A stretch of DNA of 64,000 bases from Heterohyrax brucei (GCA_028571685.1 CM053143.1:142014829-142078828), one strand, 5' to 3'; counted from the stretch's first letter, positions 1 through 12,521 are shown. Numbers and translations are program-made. The notes: generated by a model not told the origin, from the letters alone.

Positions 1-58
1 CCTATGGGGTTACTATGAGTTGGAACTGACTCAACAGCAGTGGATTTTTTTTTTTTTC
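1..58 (+). repeat. AfroSINE, 3' end fragment
   Basis: Tail sequence ctatggggttactatgagtt followed by gactcaacagcagtgg and a T-run; the rest lies before the window. Confidence 0.85.
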
Positions 59-59
59 C

Positions 60-261
60 CAGATGGCTGGTGTGGGACATGAGGGGCCAGGAAAGTGACT
101 GCCAATAGGTAAAAAAAGATTTTGTGGGTTGATAAAAACATTCCAAAACTGATTGCAGTGATGGTTGCACAAACCTGCGAATGTTCTGGAAACCCTTGGA
201 CTACATACTTAAAATAGGTGAAGTGTATGGTGTGTGAATCATGTCTCAATAAAGCTGCTAA
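60..261 (+). repeat. Old L1 (L1M-like) 3' end
   Basis: Contains the typical L1 3' UTR wording tgatggttgcacaaacctg and gtgtgtgaatcatgtctcaa followed by taaagctgctaaa. Confidence 0.7.
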
Positions 262-1300
262 AGTATTCATGCCCTCATGTAGCTCGTATTCTAATGGGAA
301 ACAGGAAAGATAATAGAAAAATAGAAATAAAACACATAGTTTTTTTGAGAATGATTAAGCATAAAGGGTGGAGGATAGGAAGTTCCAGGGAAGGGAGAAG
401 GCTAGAATTGTAGGCAGAATGGTTAGAAACAGGGTCACTATAAAGAATATACATGAGCAGAGACCTAAAGGCGGTGAGGTCAGGAGCTACATGTATCTGG
501 GGAAAAGCTGTTCCAGGCACAGGAAACAGCAAACACAAAGGTCTTGGGGTGGGAGCATTCCAGGTGCGTTTGAGGAAAAGCAAGAATGTCAGTGTGATCG
601 AGGCTACAGGAATGAAAGAAGAAAAGGTGACGTCAAAGAACTGGAAGAGGGGCAGTGGCATGCAGGTTGTGTGAATTTTGTGGCCACTGTACAACTTTGA
701 CTTTTAAGCTGAGTGACCTAGGAAGCCATTGGAAGGCTCTGACATGTTGAGAGAGGGGATGATCTGACTTAGAGTTTTCACTGTGGCTCCTGAACTAAGA
801 ATAAACTGAAGGAAGGTAAGCAAGGTTGGAATCAGGGAAACCAGTTAGGACACTACCGATGTAATCCAGGTAAGAGGCGATGGTGGCTCATATCCGCGAG
901 TCAACGACGGTGGTGACAAATACTTGGATGCTGGGTAAACTCTGAGGGTAGAATTGATAGGACTTCCTAAGTAATGGGAAATAGTAACTGTGTGAGAAAA
1001 ATTGAAAAGTCACGAATGATTGCCACATTCTGTCCAAGTAACTGGGTGGAATGGGCATCAACTGAGAAGTGGGAAAGTTGCAAGTGAAACAGGGTTTGTT
1101 TGTTTTTTTTTTAAAGGATTAGGAAAAGATCAGACACACAGTTTTAGACCGAGTTCAAATTTGAAGTATCTTTTGGGTACCCAAGAATTGCCGTTAAAAC
1201 AAGACTCACCCCACATTTCACTTGATTTCTGGCTGTTCCTTTTAGAGAAAAAGTAAAGCTTTCTACTATAGGACTCAATCGTAGAACCAAAGCAGACATA
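262..1300 (-). repeat. L2 LINE, antisense copy
   Basis: Reads as the reverse of L2: a stretch like gagcagagacctaaaggc, then ctggggaaaagctgttccag, caggaaacagcaaacacaaag and agccattggaaggctctgac. Boundaries are approximate; the part after ~1110 is weaker. Confidence 0.65.
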
Positions 1301-1424
1301 GCCTTAAATGGTGGCATTCCTGAGGCCAGTCAGGTTGCAAGTGAGCATTCTGATAACACTGTCCAACACCAATTAATGTAGTGTTAAATTACAAACACTA
1401 CATGTCTTTCCCTGCCTGTAGGGT

Positions 1425-2373
1425 CCCTGAGTGATGCAGATGATTAATGCCCTGAACTACTAACTGACAGTCTGGAGGTTCATGTCCACCCAGGGATGCC
1501 TCAGAAGAAAGGCCTGGCAATCTACTTGCAAAAAATCATCCATTAAAAACCCTGTGGAGGAGGAAATCAAGGCCAACTGGCACAACTAGCGTTTGGCTAA
1601 TGAGGTCTCTCCGCACCCCTCATTGGTGAGTGGTGTCTAGGGTCTTAAAAGCTGCCAAGCTGCCACCTGAGGGTGCAGCAAATGGTCCCAACTCAGCAGG
1701 AATGGATGAACACCAAGGTCTATAATGACATGGGGGAAAGAGAATCCAGAAGACAGGGAGACCCACGTGAGTGGATGTCTACATCGACTTGTGACTGGAC
1801 GAACCAGATGGTGCCCGGCTACCACCAGTGATAGCCACAGTGGAGCTCACAAAGTTGAGTCTCACTGGCAACACAAGTACAAATTGGGGTGCACTCTGAG
1901 ATCTCCACTAAAAGACCACAATTGATGGTCCAGGGGCCTCAGGGTTCGCCTGGCAGCGGGGCTCCTGGCCCTGATGCTGCCCCTGTCCATAAATCATATT
2001 GAAGGTCAACTTTTCAGACAGCAATGGATTGGACTTGGTGTCACACAGTGACCATACTGTGTGGGCACTTTATGGTTCTAGGCATCTATAGGAGGTCGTC
2101 CTGTTGACCTCACACTGGAAGAAGGGGATTGGGTGGAGAGGAGAAGATAGGAGACTGTTGGGAAGATAAGACATGTATGGAGCAGAGAGGAAGAGTGTGC
2201 TGTCACCGCACAGGGAGAGCAGCAGAAGTTGCATGTAGATCAGCACGCAAATTTACATGGGAATGCACATTTTCATTCAATCATGATTAAAAAAAAAAAA
2301 AAAAACCAACCCTGTGGAGCACAGTTCTACTCCAATATACATGGGATCATCACAAGTCAGAACTGACTCTAGT
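1425..2373 (+). repeat. AfroSINE (long variant) split by an L1 insertion
   Basis: The SINE head and middle (1425-1559, with gaagaaaggcctggcaatct) and its tail (2308-2373, cacagttctactcc to gaactgactc) are one element. An L1 3' end lies between the halves and the 12-bp sequence aaccctgtggag is present on both sides (1548-1559 and 2308-2319). Confidence 0.88.
1560..2307 (+). mobile_element. L1 3' UTR, 5'-truncated, with poly(A)
   Basis: Closely resembles the elephant-type L1 3' ends at 45900-46500 and 57720-57970: shared blocks gtctataatgac, actaaaagaccacaattg, catctataggagg, gggagagcagcag, and an A-run at 2289-2305. It is bounded by a 12-bp target-site duplication in an AfroSINE. Confidence 0.88.
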
Positions 2374-2394
2374 GTAATAGGAGGGCAGCTTGTC

Positions 2395-2549
2395 TATTAA
2401 ACTGCATTCTTCTTCAGTATAAACATTTATTGAGCACTTACTGGTTGCCCACAAGTGGGTTAGACATTGAAAACAAAGAGTACAAGGTAGTATTTATCCT
2501 TAGTGAGTTTATGGTTTAGTGAGGAAGATAGTAACATTTGATTTAAAAT
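2395..2549 (-). repeat. L2/MIR-type 3' end, antisense
   Basis: Includes aacatttattgagcacttac and agacattgaaaacaaagagt, as in the reverse of an L2 tail. Diverged. Confidence 0.5.
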
Positions 2550-2561
2550 GTCTTATACAAA

Positions 2562-2726
2562 AATCAAAACCAAACCTATTGGTGTTGAGTCAATTCTAAC
2601 TCACAGCTACCCTATAGGTCAGAGTAGAACTGCCCTACAGAGATTCTATGGAGCACCTGGTAAATTCACACTGGTGACTTTTGGGTAGCAGCCATAGCTC
2701 TTAACTACTATCCCACCAGGGTTTCC
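2562..2726 (-). repeat. AfroSINE, full length
   Basis: Starts aatcaaaaccaaacctattg and ends cccaccagggtttcc. It is bounded by the exact 12-bp duplication gtcttatacaaa (2550-2561 and 2727-2738). Confidence 0.93.
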
Positions 2727-2777
2727 GTCTTATACAAAGGGCCCCTTTAAAACACATGTGATAACTGAATCTCTCCG

Positions 2778-2821
2778 ATGATGATGATGATGGTGATGGT
2801 GAAGATGATGAGTGATGATAT
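2778..2821 (+). repeat. (GAT)n microsatellite, impure
   Basis: Run of gat/ggt/gaa triplets. Confidence 0.85.
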
Positions 2822-4295
2822 GGATGCTGTTATTGTAGAATCTGCAATGCGCTGCTTAGATTCATCTTCAGAGGTATAGAATTATCCTGTCTCTGCTCTG
2901 AGTGGTGGAGTGGCAGGCAACACTTAGCTATAAACTGCCTTTGACAGCTGAAGAGAGCTCCTTTGCCCAAGGTCAAGTCCACATTCCAGGGTGACCTGCA
3001 TTGAATGACAGATAGATGAGAGGATACAAAAGCCCAGGCCTCTCACTCCAATGGAGACTAACTCTAGAGGATCATTCTCGTTTCAGAGCTAAGGCCTCCA
3101 CTGAAACTACGCTGTAGCCCAACTTCTGCTTCACAACCTTCTTCTTTTTTGTCTCTCCTCACCTGCTATTGATCTCAAAGCACCTCTCTATACAGCTCTG
3201 GCACACTAATTTCCCTCACAGGCTCTGCTTTCTGGAGAACCCCAGATTGTTGGTAACTGAAGTGGTCCAAGAAAGCAATTTGCAGTGGGACTTTGGAACT
3301 CGTGTACGCACTACCTGGCTAGCAAAGAGGACCCTCCGACTGTGGTGAAGGAAGTCCAGATGGCGCCTAGCACAAAGAAGCAGGGTTAAAACTTACTCAA
3401 GGGTGAACGGAAAGATTCTGTTGATAAAAGGGAAAATAGTGCTATTGAAATACAGCAGCCATTTCAGAAACATGGGAGAAATAGAAGGTATAAAGACACC
3501 GGAATTGAGTGGCTGTTGCTAAGCTGGATCGACACTTTGGAAAAGAATAAAGAAAGGCTGAGGGTGATTAATTGGCAATTAAAAGCCTGGAGTGAAAGCC
3601 AAAGGGTCTCCTTGGTAGAACAGAAAGAGGCTATCATCCCTTGTAGTAAGAGGGCAGAGAAAGCCCAGGCCTAGACCCAGAACTTAACTGTTACATTGAC
3701 ATGAGTTTCACTGTAAAACTCTCAGCAAAGGCAGGTACACTCTGCCAAGCTCAGGGCCCTGGTTGAGAAATAACAAAACCCTGATGCATGAGATGAGGAC
3801 ATTTGTGTTAGCGTATCTGAAAATATTGAATACTCAGATTCCCAGAATCTTCTAAGCCTGTGGAAGCGACCCCTCCTTGCTATTAAGGACTAGTGTTCCT
3901 TGCTTACTAGAACGTGATGTCAAGGCCTCTGCCCCTAAGACCACTGCAGACCCCTTCCCTGTGCCTCCACCTCCCCTCCTGAACACTTGAGCAATAACTA
4001 GAGGAGAGTCATAGCAAACTGAGCTGTGGAGATGCTGGTACAGAAGGAGAGATGATACCTAGACACAGCGCCTTCCACCAACATAACATTTGAGCTCCCC
4101 ACTTAGTTTGCTAGGCATTGAGGAGTTTCCCTGTACTTGGCACTACAACCAGGAAAGTCCTGAAAAAACCAGGACAGGGTGTTCACCCTAACTATACCCT
4201 AAAGAGCTGCAGGGCCTAGTAAGCATGCACAAGCTGGAGCTGGGAGAGGATGCATGGGCTGGGTTCTGAAAGTGCTAAGTCACGATACGGGAGTT
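2822..4295. other. Unassigned stretch, possibly with ERV-internal-like sequence
   Basis: No open frame of note. Around 3230-3260 a junction like ggagaaccccagattg then ttggtaactgaagtgg resembles an LTR end followed by an ERVL/MaLR-type primer-binding region. Downstream (3360-4000), A/G-rich coding-like but broken sequence would fit an old gag-region remnant. Assignment is tentative; nothing else was recognised. Confidence 0.3.
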
Positions 4296-4299
4296 TGTT

Positions 4300-4516
4300 G
4301 ATTGAGGAGTCCTCGGGTGACACAAACTCAACTACTAACCTAAAGGTTGGTGGTCCAAACCTGCCCTGCAGTACCATGGAAGAAAGGCATAATGATCTGT
4401 TTCCACTGTTTCCATAAAGATTATAGCCAAGAAAACCCAATGGAGCAGTTCTAGTCTGTAACACACGAAGTTGCCATTAGTCAGAATCGACTTGACAGCA
4501 ACAAGTTTGGTTTTTC
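4300..4516 (+). repeat. AfroSINE, long variant
   Basis: Runs from gagtcctcgggtgacacaaa to gtcagaatcgacttgacagc and a T-rich tail. Confidence 0.88.
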
Positions 4517-4960
4517 ATGTCAACCCAGAAGTTACACAATTTCCCAAGGCCACAGAGAATAGTTATTAGTGATTGGGGCATCAGTATCTTTGAAATCTTT
4601 TGTAGTGTTGTCTTCTCTAGGCCCAGGCAGACTGAAGATATGCCATCACATTAATAGCAACAGGAATAAGGGGGACACACAACAATGGTGGCCAACTAAA
4701 AATGAACAACCATTAGAAGCCTAATCGTCAGAAAATGATAGAAATTATTAATAGAGCACAAGAGCCTAGGGGCAAAAACAGGTAGACAGCTAACAAGGAT
4801 GTTACTTAATCTGTACAACCAAAAGAAGTAAGATGTGACTTTTGCCAAGTGTTGAGCAGAGGTCAGTAAACCCCAAAGTAATCATTTCTGCAACTGAGGT
4901 CACCTAGGCCCCAAATCCAGATCCCTTGAATCAAAATATCTCAGTGGTGATTCAGGTACC
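4517..4960. other. Unassigned intergenic sequence
   Basis: No gene or repeat family recognised; may continue the old ERV-like stretch before the SINE. Confidence 0.3.
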
Positions 4961-4962
4961 TC

Positions 4963-6967
4963 TGTTTTTGTTTGTGTTTTTTCTTTTTATTGTGAACTAA
5001 GGACAATTTTACAGTCTATATCATGTTGCCATATAAAACCCAGAACATCCACCTCTATTTTAGTCTAGCTGCCCCCCTCTTCTGCTTGCATGGCAGCATG
5101 CTTCCCCTTTCATTTGGAACTTTCTATGACCTTCTGATAAAGGTCTGGCCTTCCTCACCCATCAGTGTGGCTCCAGCAAAGTGTCCCTTAGACAACTCCA
5201 TGTACATCTTTACATATTTTTTCACTTCCAGTATCACTCTAGGTTTTGTACGGTCCAGGTCAGTCTTTGTCTGGGGGACTGGGCCTAGTGCTGAATGCAG
5301 TTTGGGGTTAGAGGCCACGCTCCCAAGGGGCCGTCTGTTCAAAGGACCATCAAGTGTGGTCTTTTGGTTGAGTTCTAGCTCTGCCCTCTACTCCGTTCCA
5401 CATACCCGACCTGGGCTGTTATCAGTAGTGGTTGGGCACCATCTAGTTCTTCTGGTCTCATGCCAAAGCAGGCTATGGCTCATATGGCATCTTCCATCTG
5501 GTGGGCTCATGTTTTTCTCCTGTCCTTGATGTCCATTGATTACTTCAGGTCCAGGTGGATTGGGACCACATGGTGCTACTTAGATGGCAGCTTGCTGGCT
5601 TTTAAGATGCCAGTTGCCACTCACCCAGGTGGTATGTGGAATGATATCTTGAAATACAGAGAGAGGAAAACTTTGGGTATCCCAATTAATCTGGATGTCC
5701 CCTGAGAGCATGGCCTCCTGATCCCAGACCCAATTTCTCTGTTCTTCCAAAGAGGTAGTCCACATTAAGGGGACAGTTTGGTTCTGAAGTTGAGTAGTTA
5801 TGGGTACCCCACTTCTAGTGCATGCAGTCACATCCTACGTCCATCCCTAATCTTATCCACTAACTATTTTGTAAAACATTCCTCGTCTTCCCTGCCCCCG
5901 CCTTGTCATCATCTAACACTGATTTCTACTGTGCTTAAATGATTAGCTGTGTCCTCGTAATAATGATCTCAAACAAAACTTGTCCTTTCGTGTCTAACTT
6001 CACTCAGCATTATTTCCTCTAGATGGTCCCATATTGACAGGTATTGCTCTAAGCCATCACTGTTTCTTATCACTGCATAGTATTCCATTATATAAATATA
6101 CCACTGTTTAAATGTTCGTCTGTTGATAGACATCTAGGTTATTTCCAACTTTTTGCTATTGTGCAGAGAGCTGCAATAAATGCTGGTGTGTAAGTATCTG
6201 TTTGAGTGGTATTCATTATTTCTTTGGGATATATGCCAAGGAGTGCGATTGCTGGATCATATGGTATTTCTATTTCTAGTTCTTTAAGAAAGCGCCAAAT
6301 CAATTATCACAGTGGGTGAACCATTTCACTGTCCTACCAACAGTGTAGGAAAGTTCTAATCTCTCCATGCCCTCTCCAGTATTTATTATTCTGTGTTTTT
6401 TGGATTATTGTCATCTTTGCTGGGGTGAGAGAGTATCTCATTGTGGTTTTGACTTGGATTTATCTGATGGCTAATGATGGTGAACATTTCCTCACGTATC
6501 TATTGGCAACCTGTATGCCTTCTTTGGTGAAGTACCTGTTCATGTTATTTACCCGTTTTTTGGTGGCAGCGGGGGAGTGGGGGGTTTGTCTTTTTCTTGT
6601 TGAGCTTTTGCAGTATCTTGTAGATTAGAGAGATTAGGTGGCAGTTGGAAGTGTGGTGGGCAAATATTTGTTCCCATTCTGTAGGTAGTCTTTTTTATTC
6701 CTTTGATGAAGGCTTTGGATGAGCATAAGTGTTTCATTTTTAAGATTTCTCAATTATCTGTTTTTGTTTCTGATGATTGAAGGTTGTTGGTGGTTTTTGG
6801 TAGACTGTTGATGCCATGGATTAGCATTTCCATTGTCTTTCCAATTGTCCTTCCAAGAATTTAATTGTTTTAGCTTTTATATTTAGGTCTTTAATCCATT
6901 TTGAATCAGTTTTTGTGCATGGTGTGAGATAAGTGTTGTACCTCCATTTTTACAAAGTACTACTGCC
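4963..6967 (-). mobile_element. L1, 5'-truncated, antisense (3' UTR plus end of ORF2)
   Basis: The T-rich start at 4970 is the reverse of the poly(A) tail. 4990-5840 is the reverse of the long afrotherian L1 3' UTR (same blocks as 28952-29600). 6000-6960 is the reverse of the ORF2 C-terminal coding region, e.g. gcatagtattccattatata and ggatcatatggtatttctat. Frames are broken. Long plus-strand open frames here are chance. Confidence 0.88.
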
Positions 6968-8530
6968 ACAGACTTTTATGTGCAGGCATTTGAGCTCATT
7001 AGCTTTGTTCTTGATTACTCTTTAATAACTAATGTACTAATTCATTCCACCAGACATTCATCGAGTGTATACCCAGACGCAGTGCTAAATCCTACAGTGA
7101 GAAAACAAATGGAAACCACAGTTTGCAAACAAGTTATACTATAATTTACAAAATAAATTGCAGTGAACCAGTTTAGTTGTGCAATGTTAACAATCTAAGC
7201 TCAAATTATTTTAATGTTAGCTGGTTCAGATTCATAGATTCTAGGATAGAACCACAGTAGCAGTACTGCCACATGGATTTAGGTTTTCACAGACCAGACA
7301 GGCTCTAGCAACTTGCTAGATTTGTAAAATCTATCAATCCCTGCCCTAAAACCTCCCTCTCACTAACTCCAGCTCCCCAAATCCTACAAGAATCTTTCTT
7401 TAATTTTCCCCATTTGGAGACCCTACTGAGACTTTCTCAAGGTCATGTTTTAACTTGCTCAGCAACTGTAATAAACCTAGCATCTCAATTTGTATAATCA
7501 ACAAGTTTGCCTGGTGCTGTTTTTATGGATCTTCAACTGCAGGCACAGAAACAAAATAGCTAATTTCTTTGATGAGTTACTGTGTATCTCCTTCACTGGT
7601 ATTTTATATACTTTCACGTATAATGCCATTCTTAGAATTTAAATTTATAACTTTTATTCTGGGAATTTTCTGCTTGAGGCATATCATTCAAGACACATTT
7701 ACTTGGTGTTTGGTCTATATCTTGAAGACAAATGAGGTATTTCAGGAGCTGAGGTACTAAAGCAAAACCGTACAACCCCACGATCTTAAGCAATTAGATA
7801 TGTCTTTGGATCCCATAGCAAGAAGAACTGTGATTTCTGAAATATTATCAGGGTATCTTTTAATGTAAATTTGTCACCTCCTTCCTACTTAGAATTTGGA
7901 GGACACGTTTAGTCACTGTTTTTCAGCTTGGAAATTTTTCTTCTAATATTTCTTGAGTCATTCCTTCCCTTCCATCCCTTTCATAATTTCTACATAAATA
8001 CATAAATTTATAAATCTATCCACTATTTCACTACATGTCTTCACCTTTTTTTTTTTTTTTAATTCCATCTATTTAACTTTTTTCATTGCATTCTGAGCAC
8101 ATTTCTGGGCTTAATCTTCTGGCTTGCAATTTCAGTCTTCATTTATATGCTATTTAATAATCCAGTACTGAGTGTTCCCCATTGTTTTGTGGATATATCC
8201 TCTCAAACATACCTGAGTCAGTTTCTGCCATGGGGAGTGAAAGACTCCTCACTGCACTCCATCCTGAATCATCTTCAATACATCAACACAACTCAGATCT
8301 ACCTACCTCAGTTCCCAGGCCCTCCTTCAACACTGCACTCTGAGGTGGCCACTAGCGCCTGGATTTCTCAGCAGTGTAAACAACAGAACAAGAAAACTCA
8401 CCAGCTCAGCCATTTCTCTACTCCTCACTTTCCCTTCTTTACCCTCCAACTTTCTCTTCTAGCTCCTTGCCTGTCACAGACTTGTTACACATATATAAGG
8501 TGTATCACCCTCCTTGGATTTTTATTCTAC
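6968..8530. other. Mostly unassigned AT-rich stretch
   Basis: 7040-7150 has a diverged L2-like antisense tail (ttcattccaccagacattca). 7290-7555 has an LTR-like polyadenylation region (gtaataaacctagc then gcctggtgctg). A T-run lies at 8048-8060. Nothing else recognised; the 172-codon open frame at 8147-8665 has no recognisable family. Confidence 0.35.
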
Positions 8531-8539
8531 CCCTATACA

Positions 8540-9340
8540 GTCCAACGGCCAAAGAGACTTCCCCACTCAAGAACTCCTGCTCAAGAGTCTGGGATGATGG
8601 TTTCAGGAAGTTCTACGTCAACTGGCATAATGAAGTTTTTTTTAATGTTCTGCATTCCACTTTAGGAAGTGGTATCTAGGGTCTTAAAATTTAGCAAGGG
8701 GCCAGTAAGTAGCTTCATTTGGTCCCAGACCATCTGGAGCAGAGGAAACTGAAAGACATAAGGAAAAGAGCCCAACAGGCAGAAAGAGCCATATAATCCT
8801 GAGACTACATCAGCACACAACGAGAAGAACTAGATGGTGCCTAGCTATCACCAGTGACCGCCTGACAGAGAATACAACAGAGAGCCCCTGAGATTGCAGG
8901 AGAAAATCAGGTAAGCACAACTAGAACTCTATGAAAAGACCAGACTCAATGGTCCAGAGGACTGCAGAGTCCCCTGAAAACAAAGCCCCAGGACTCTTTG
9001 TTAGCCTAGAGCTGAAACCAGTCCTGAAGGTAACTCTTCAAAGATTGGACTAGACCATGGACATAAAATCATATTGGTGAAGAGGGTGCTTCTTGGCTTA
9101 AGTGTATTCCCGAGATATCTGAGGCTAACTGACCAGCTCCTGTCTAGAGGTGAGATGAAAGGGTGAAGGGGGACAGGAGCTGGTTGAATGGGCATGGCAA
9201 ACACAGGGCAGAGTGTGCTGCCACAGGCTGGGAAAAGCGGCAAGAGTTACACAGCACTGTATGTGAAGGTTTTGTATGACGAACTCATTTGGGTTGTAAA
9301 CTTTCACTTAAAGCACAATAAAATAGTTTTAAAAAGTTTA
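8540..9340 (+). mobile_element. L1 3' UTR, 5'-truncated
   Basis: Matches the other L1 3' ends in the window: ggtatctagggtcttaaaat, gaagaactagatggtgccta, accagactcaatggtccaga, and a terminal gcacaataaaatag at 9313. It resembles the subtype at 57985-58590. Confidence 0.8.
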
Positions 9341-9984
9341 GCATATGTTTCTGCCCATGCCCATGGTGGACTCCCGTGACACCTACCCCATCCCGCCCCT
9401 GCCACCTATGAGACCTGAGGCCTTAGTCTACTCCTGTGACTTGAATGCTACCCTCACATGCTAGACCCTCCCCTTTGATCTTGTAGGGGGGTGTGAACAA
9501 AGCTATAGCTTGTGGAAGAAAAGCTACTCGAGGATTGAAAACCGAGCAATCTTGGGCCAAACAAATGTCCATGTCAGCTGCTGCCTTTTCATTTGTTCTT
9601 CTCTGCTGCCCTTGTTGACGATGTATAGGCTTCACTTATACTCTGTTCTGTTTCCCTCTCCCCAGCTCTACCACCCACGCTAGGGATTCACCTCAAGTAG
9701 GGGTGCACTGCAGTCGAAAAGTAGTTTGGGAAACTCTGGTCTGGGAGAAAGTCACCACCCCTACGAGGTGAAGGAAATAGTAGGGCATCCAAGCTGGCTC
9801 ATCTGTTCTGAAAAAGGAACTTGAATTAGTTACCCTGATGAGCTTCACATATCCTCCTTTCATTCTTTGTACATGTTGACTGAGTTTGTAGTCCCTCTGG
9901 AAAGCTGCCTACTTCTTCCATAATTTTCTCCCATGTGTGTTTCCAGCTGTAGCTTTCTCGGCCTTTCATTCTCAATTGTCTTAG
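9341..9984. other. Unassigned intergenic sequence
   Basis: No gene, RNA or repeat recognised. Confidence 0.3.
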
Positions 9985-10480
9985 TGTAGGTTCCCACAAA
10001 AGCAGAATCCGAGACAAGGACTTCGTGGCAGGTGGTTTACTTTGTAAGCTATCTCAGGAAGCAGGAAAGTGGGAGCAGGGAAAAGTGATAAAAGAAAAGA
10101 GGAAAATCCAATAAAGCGTGCCCTATCAAGGCTGCTGTAGGCAATGGGGGCTCGACTCTGCAGGGACCCTTGATAACAGGTTCATTGAAAGGACATGGGC
10201 TGGAGCATTAATCCACTGGCTCTTGTCCCAGTTTGAAAGGGATTTCTAAGCGTATTATCTTTCATATACCTCCAGATTGCACCTGTAGGAATTCTCACTG
10301 CATTCCATCGTGAATCACCCTTAAAGCAACATTCTCCCACGGCTTCTGAGAAAACCTTGAGGGAGGAAAGTGGAGGGACATTGCAGAGCCCACCTGAGTT
10401 GGATGCTGCCCTTGTGTATGGAACTGAAACCAAGAATGGGCAAAGGAATAGGAATATAGTATCTGCAGTGCTTGTCAATC
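9985..10480 (-). repeat. Old LTR-like sequence, antisense
   Basis: Opens with taggttcccacaaaagcaga and has ggtggtttactttgtaagc, wording seen at the reversed 3' end of old ERV LTRs. Family not identified. Confidence 0.35.
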
Positions 10481-10919
10481 CAATCCCATTTATTTTCTGA
10501 CTTTTAAGGATTTCTCAGCATTATTGACAGGAATACTGGAAATCTCTTACTGGTGATAGTACTGATGCTTGTTTTCTCACATTATTGTGGATTTATCCCT
10601 TTACAAATTATTTTTTTCTGTTGCTTCCAATGCTATGAGACCAGAAGAACTGGATGGTGCCTGACTACTATTGCTGATCTCTTTGACCAAGTATTGTATA
10701 AAAAAATACTCATCAAAAGGATGAAGAATGTGAAACAGAATTTCAAATCTCAATGGAATATAGACTTTCTGGAGTCAGGGAAGCTAGATAAACCCAGAAA
10801 ATATTTTCATGAGATAACTTTAAACCTTAAGCCTCAAACCAAAACTATCCCCTAAGTCCTTCTTTAAGCCAAACAATGATTTAACCTAATTAGTAAAGTA
10901 TGTCTGATTGAGCATTATG

Positions 10920-11295
10920 ATAGTTAAAGTTATCTGTCAACCTTCCTAGGGCATGATTCTCAGTGGTTTGGCAACTTATATGTAGTCATCCTCCACTTGC
11001 GATTCAATGTGAAGGAGCTAATCAAATGAATTGGAAGTTTCCTTGATGGTGTCGCCTGGATCCAGTATAGACAGATGTTGTGACAAAGCTTGCTGTCTCT
11101 GGATCCTGCCTCCAACTTAACATCTTCTGACCTCCTGTTCTCGGGATATGAGCCAGCAGTTTGCTGTCTGACCTGCAGATTGTGGATTCACTAGCCACAT
11201 GAGTGAAGAGAACCCTCCAGCCTGGTGTCTGACCCATGAATTTTGGACATGCCAGCCTCCACAACAGAGTGAGTGCATCTCTTTCTTTCTCTCTC

Positions 11296-11356
<61 letters not shown>

Positions 11357-11416
11357 GTGTGTGTGTATGTATTTCACTGGTTTTGCTCCTCCAGAGAACC
11401 CAGCCTAAATCAAACA
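10920..11416 (+). mobile_element. Solo LTR, MaLR/ERVL-like family B
   Basis: Starts like gttaaagttatctgtcaacc and ends ccagagaacccagcctaaat. The nested LTR at 25916-26486 is the same family in reverse. It contains a long TG microsatellite. No internal retroviral sequence. Confidence 0.7.
11298..11370 (+). repeat. (TG)n microsatellite
   Basis: About 36 TG units with one CG and one TA interruption, inside the solo LTR. Confidence 0.97.
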
Positions 11417-11671
11417 CTATGCTCTTTTAAAGAATTGTCTGTGTGGAATCAAACTGACAACAGCAACATGAAAGTTTAGATGAGCGGCTTTGGTGGCAGT
11501 AACTTTATATTAATGGTAGTAGAATAATTTGGAAAAAGACAGCTAGAAGTGTTGAACAATTTGAAGAACATAATCAACGTCACTGAATTTTACACATTGA
11601 ATTTGTTGAAATGACATATATTTTGCTGTGTATATTGGCCCATAATTAATAATTATTCTTTGTTTCTTAAT

Positions 11672-11853
11672 TGTTAATTGTTGTTCCATTGAGTAAATTT
11701 CAACTCATAGTAAGAATTGGCCCACAGGCTTTCATAGGCTGTAATCTTGACAGAAGCAGGTTACCAGATTGCTCTGGAGAGCTGCTGGGTGGGTTTTAGC
11801 CATCAACTTTTTGCTTAACAACTGAGTGCTTAACTACTGCACAACAGGGACTC
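11672..11853 (-). repeat. AfroSINE, antisense, diverged
   Basis: From gttgttccattgagtaaatt through gacagaagcaggttaccaga to gcacaacagggactcctt. Confidence 0.8.
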
Positions 11854-12335
11854 CTTTGCTATTTATTTAATGATAGCTGATTATTGCATTTAAAGTATCA
11901 ATATTACACACAGGCATACCTTGGAGACAATGTGTGTTCGCTTACAGACCACCAACAATAAAGCAAATACTGCAGTAAAGCTAGTCACATGGATTTTTTC
12001 GTTCCATAGCACATACAGAAGCTATGGTTACACTATACTGTGTTCTATTAAGTATACAACAGCATTATGTCTGAAAAAAATACACATCCTTTAATTAAAA
12101 AAACACTTCATTACTAAAAAATGTGAACTATTATTTGGGCCCTAAGTGAGGTGTAATCATTTTGCTGGTGAAGGATCTGGCCTTGATGTTGACGGCTGCA
12201 GACAGATCAGAGTGGTGGTTGCTGAGGGTTGGGGTGACTGTGGCAATTTCTTAAAATAACACAACAGGGAAGCTGTCACCACGTTGACTGACTTATCCTT
12301 TCCCTAAAGACCATTGTGTAGCATGCGATGCTCTT

Positions 12336-12521
12336 TCACAGCATTTGACTCACGCTACAAGGTCTTCCAAAATTGGAGTCAGTCTTCTCAAACCCTGCTC
12401 CTTCTTTATCAACTAAGTTTATACAATGTTCTAAAGCCTTTGTTGTCATTTCAACAATGTTCATGGTATCATCACCAGGCACACATTCCATCTCAAAAAG
12501 CCACGTTCTTTGCTGATCCAT
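12336..12521 (-). pseudogene. Tigger1 transposase, C-terminal remnant
   Basis: Open segment of 61 codons with EMTTKALEHCINLVDK and GFEKTDSNF, typical of the C-terminal region of the Tigger1 pogo-like transposase. It is one of the few readable parts of the dead transposase. Upstream parts of the same gene (to 14273) are frameshifted and interrupted by an LTR. No function expected. Confidence 0.85.

Larger units (their letters stand above)
10640..11650 (+). mobile_element. L1 3' UTR interrupted by an LTR
   Basis: 10640-10919 (aactggatggtgcctgac, acccagaaaatattttcatg) and 11417-11650 (ctatgctcttttaaagaatt) join as one L1 3' region; the solo LTR at 10920-11416 sits between them with an imperfect 5-bp duplication ttatg/ctatg. 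Confidence 0.7.

Noticed and set aside
5023-5529. 168-codon plus-strand open frame
   Set aside because: It lies wholly in the antisense L1 3' UTR at 4963-6967; the same region in other L1 copies is not open and no protein family is recognisable.
8147-8665. 172-codon plus-strand open frame
   Set aside because: No recognisable motif, no homologous exon structure, and its end runs into an L1 3' UTR. Left as unassigned sequence.
11022-11417. His/Thr-repeat and Cys/Val-repeat open frames
   Set aside because: They are translations of the (TG)n microsatellite at 11298-11370.
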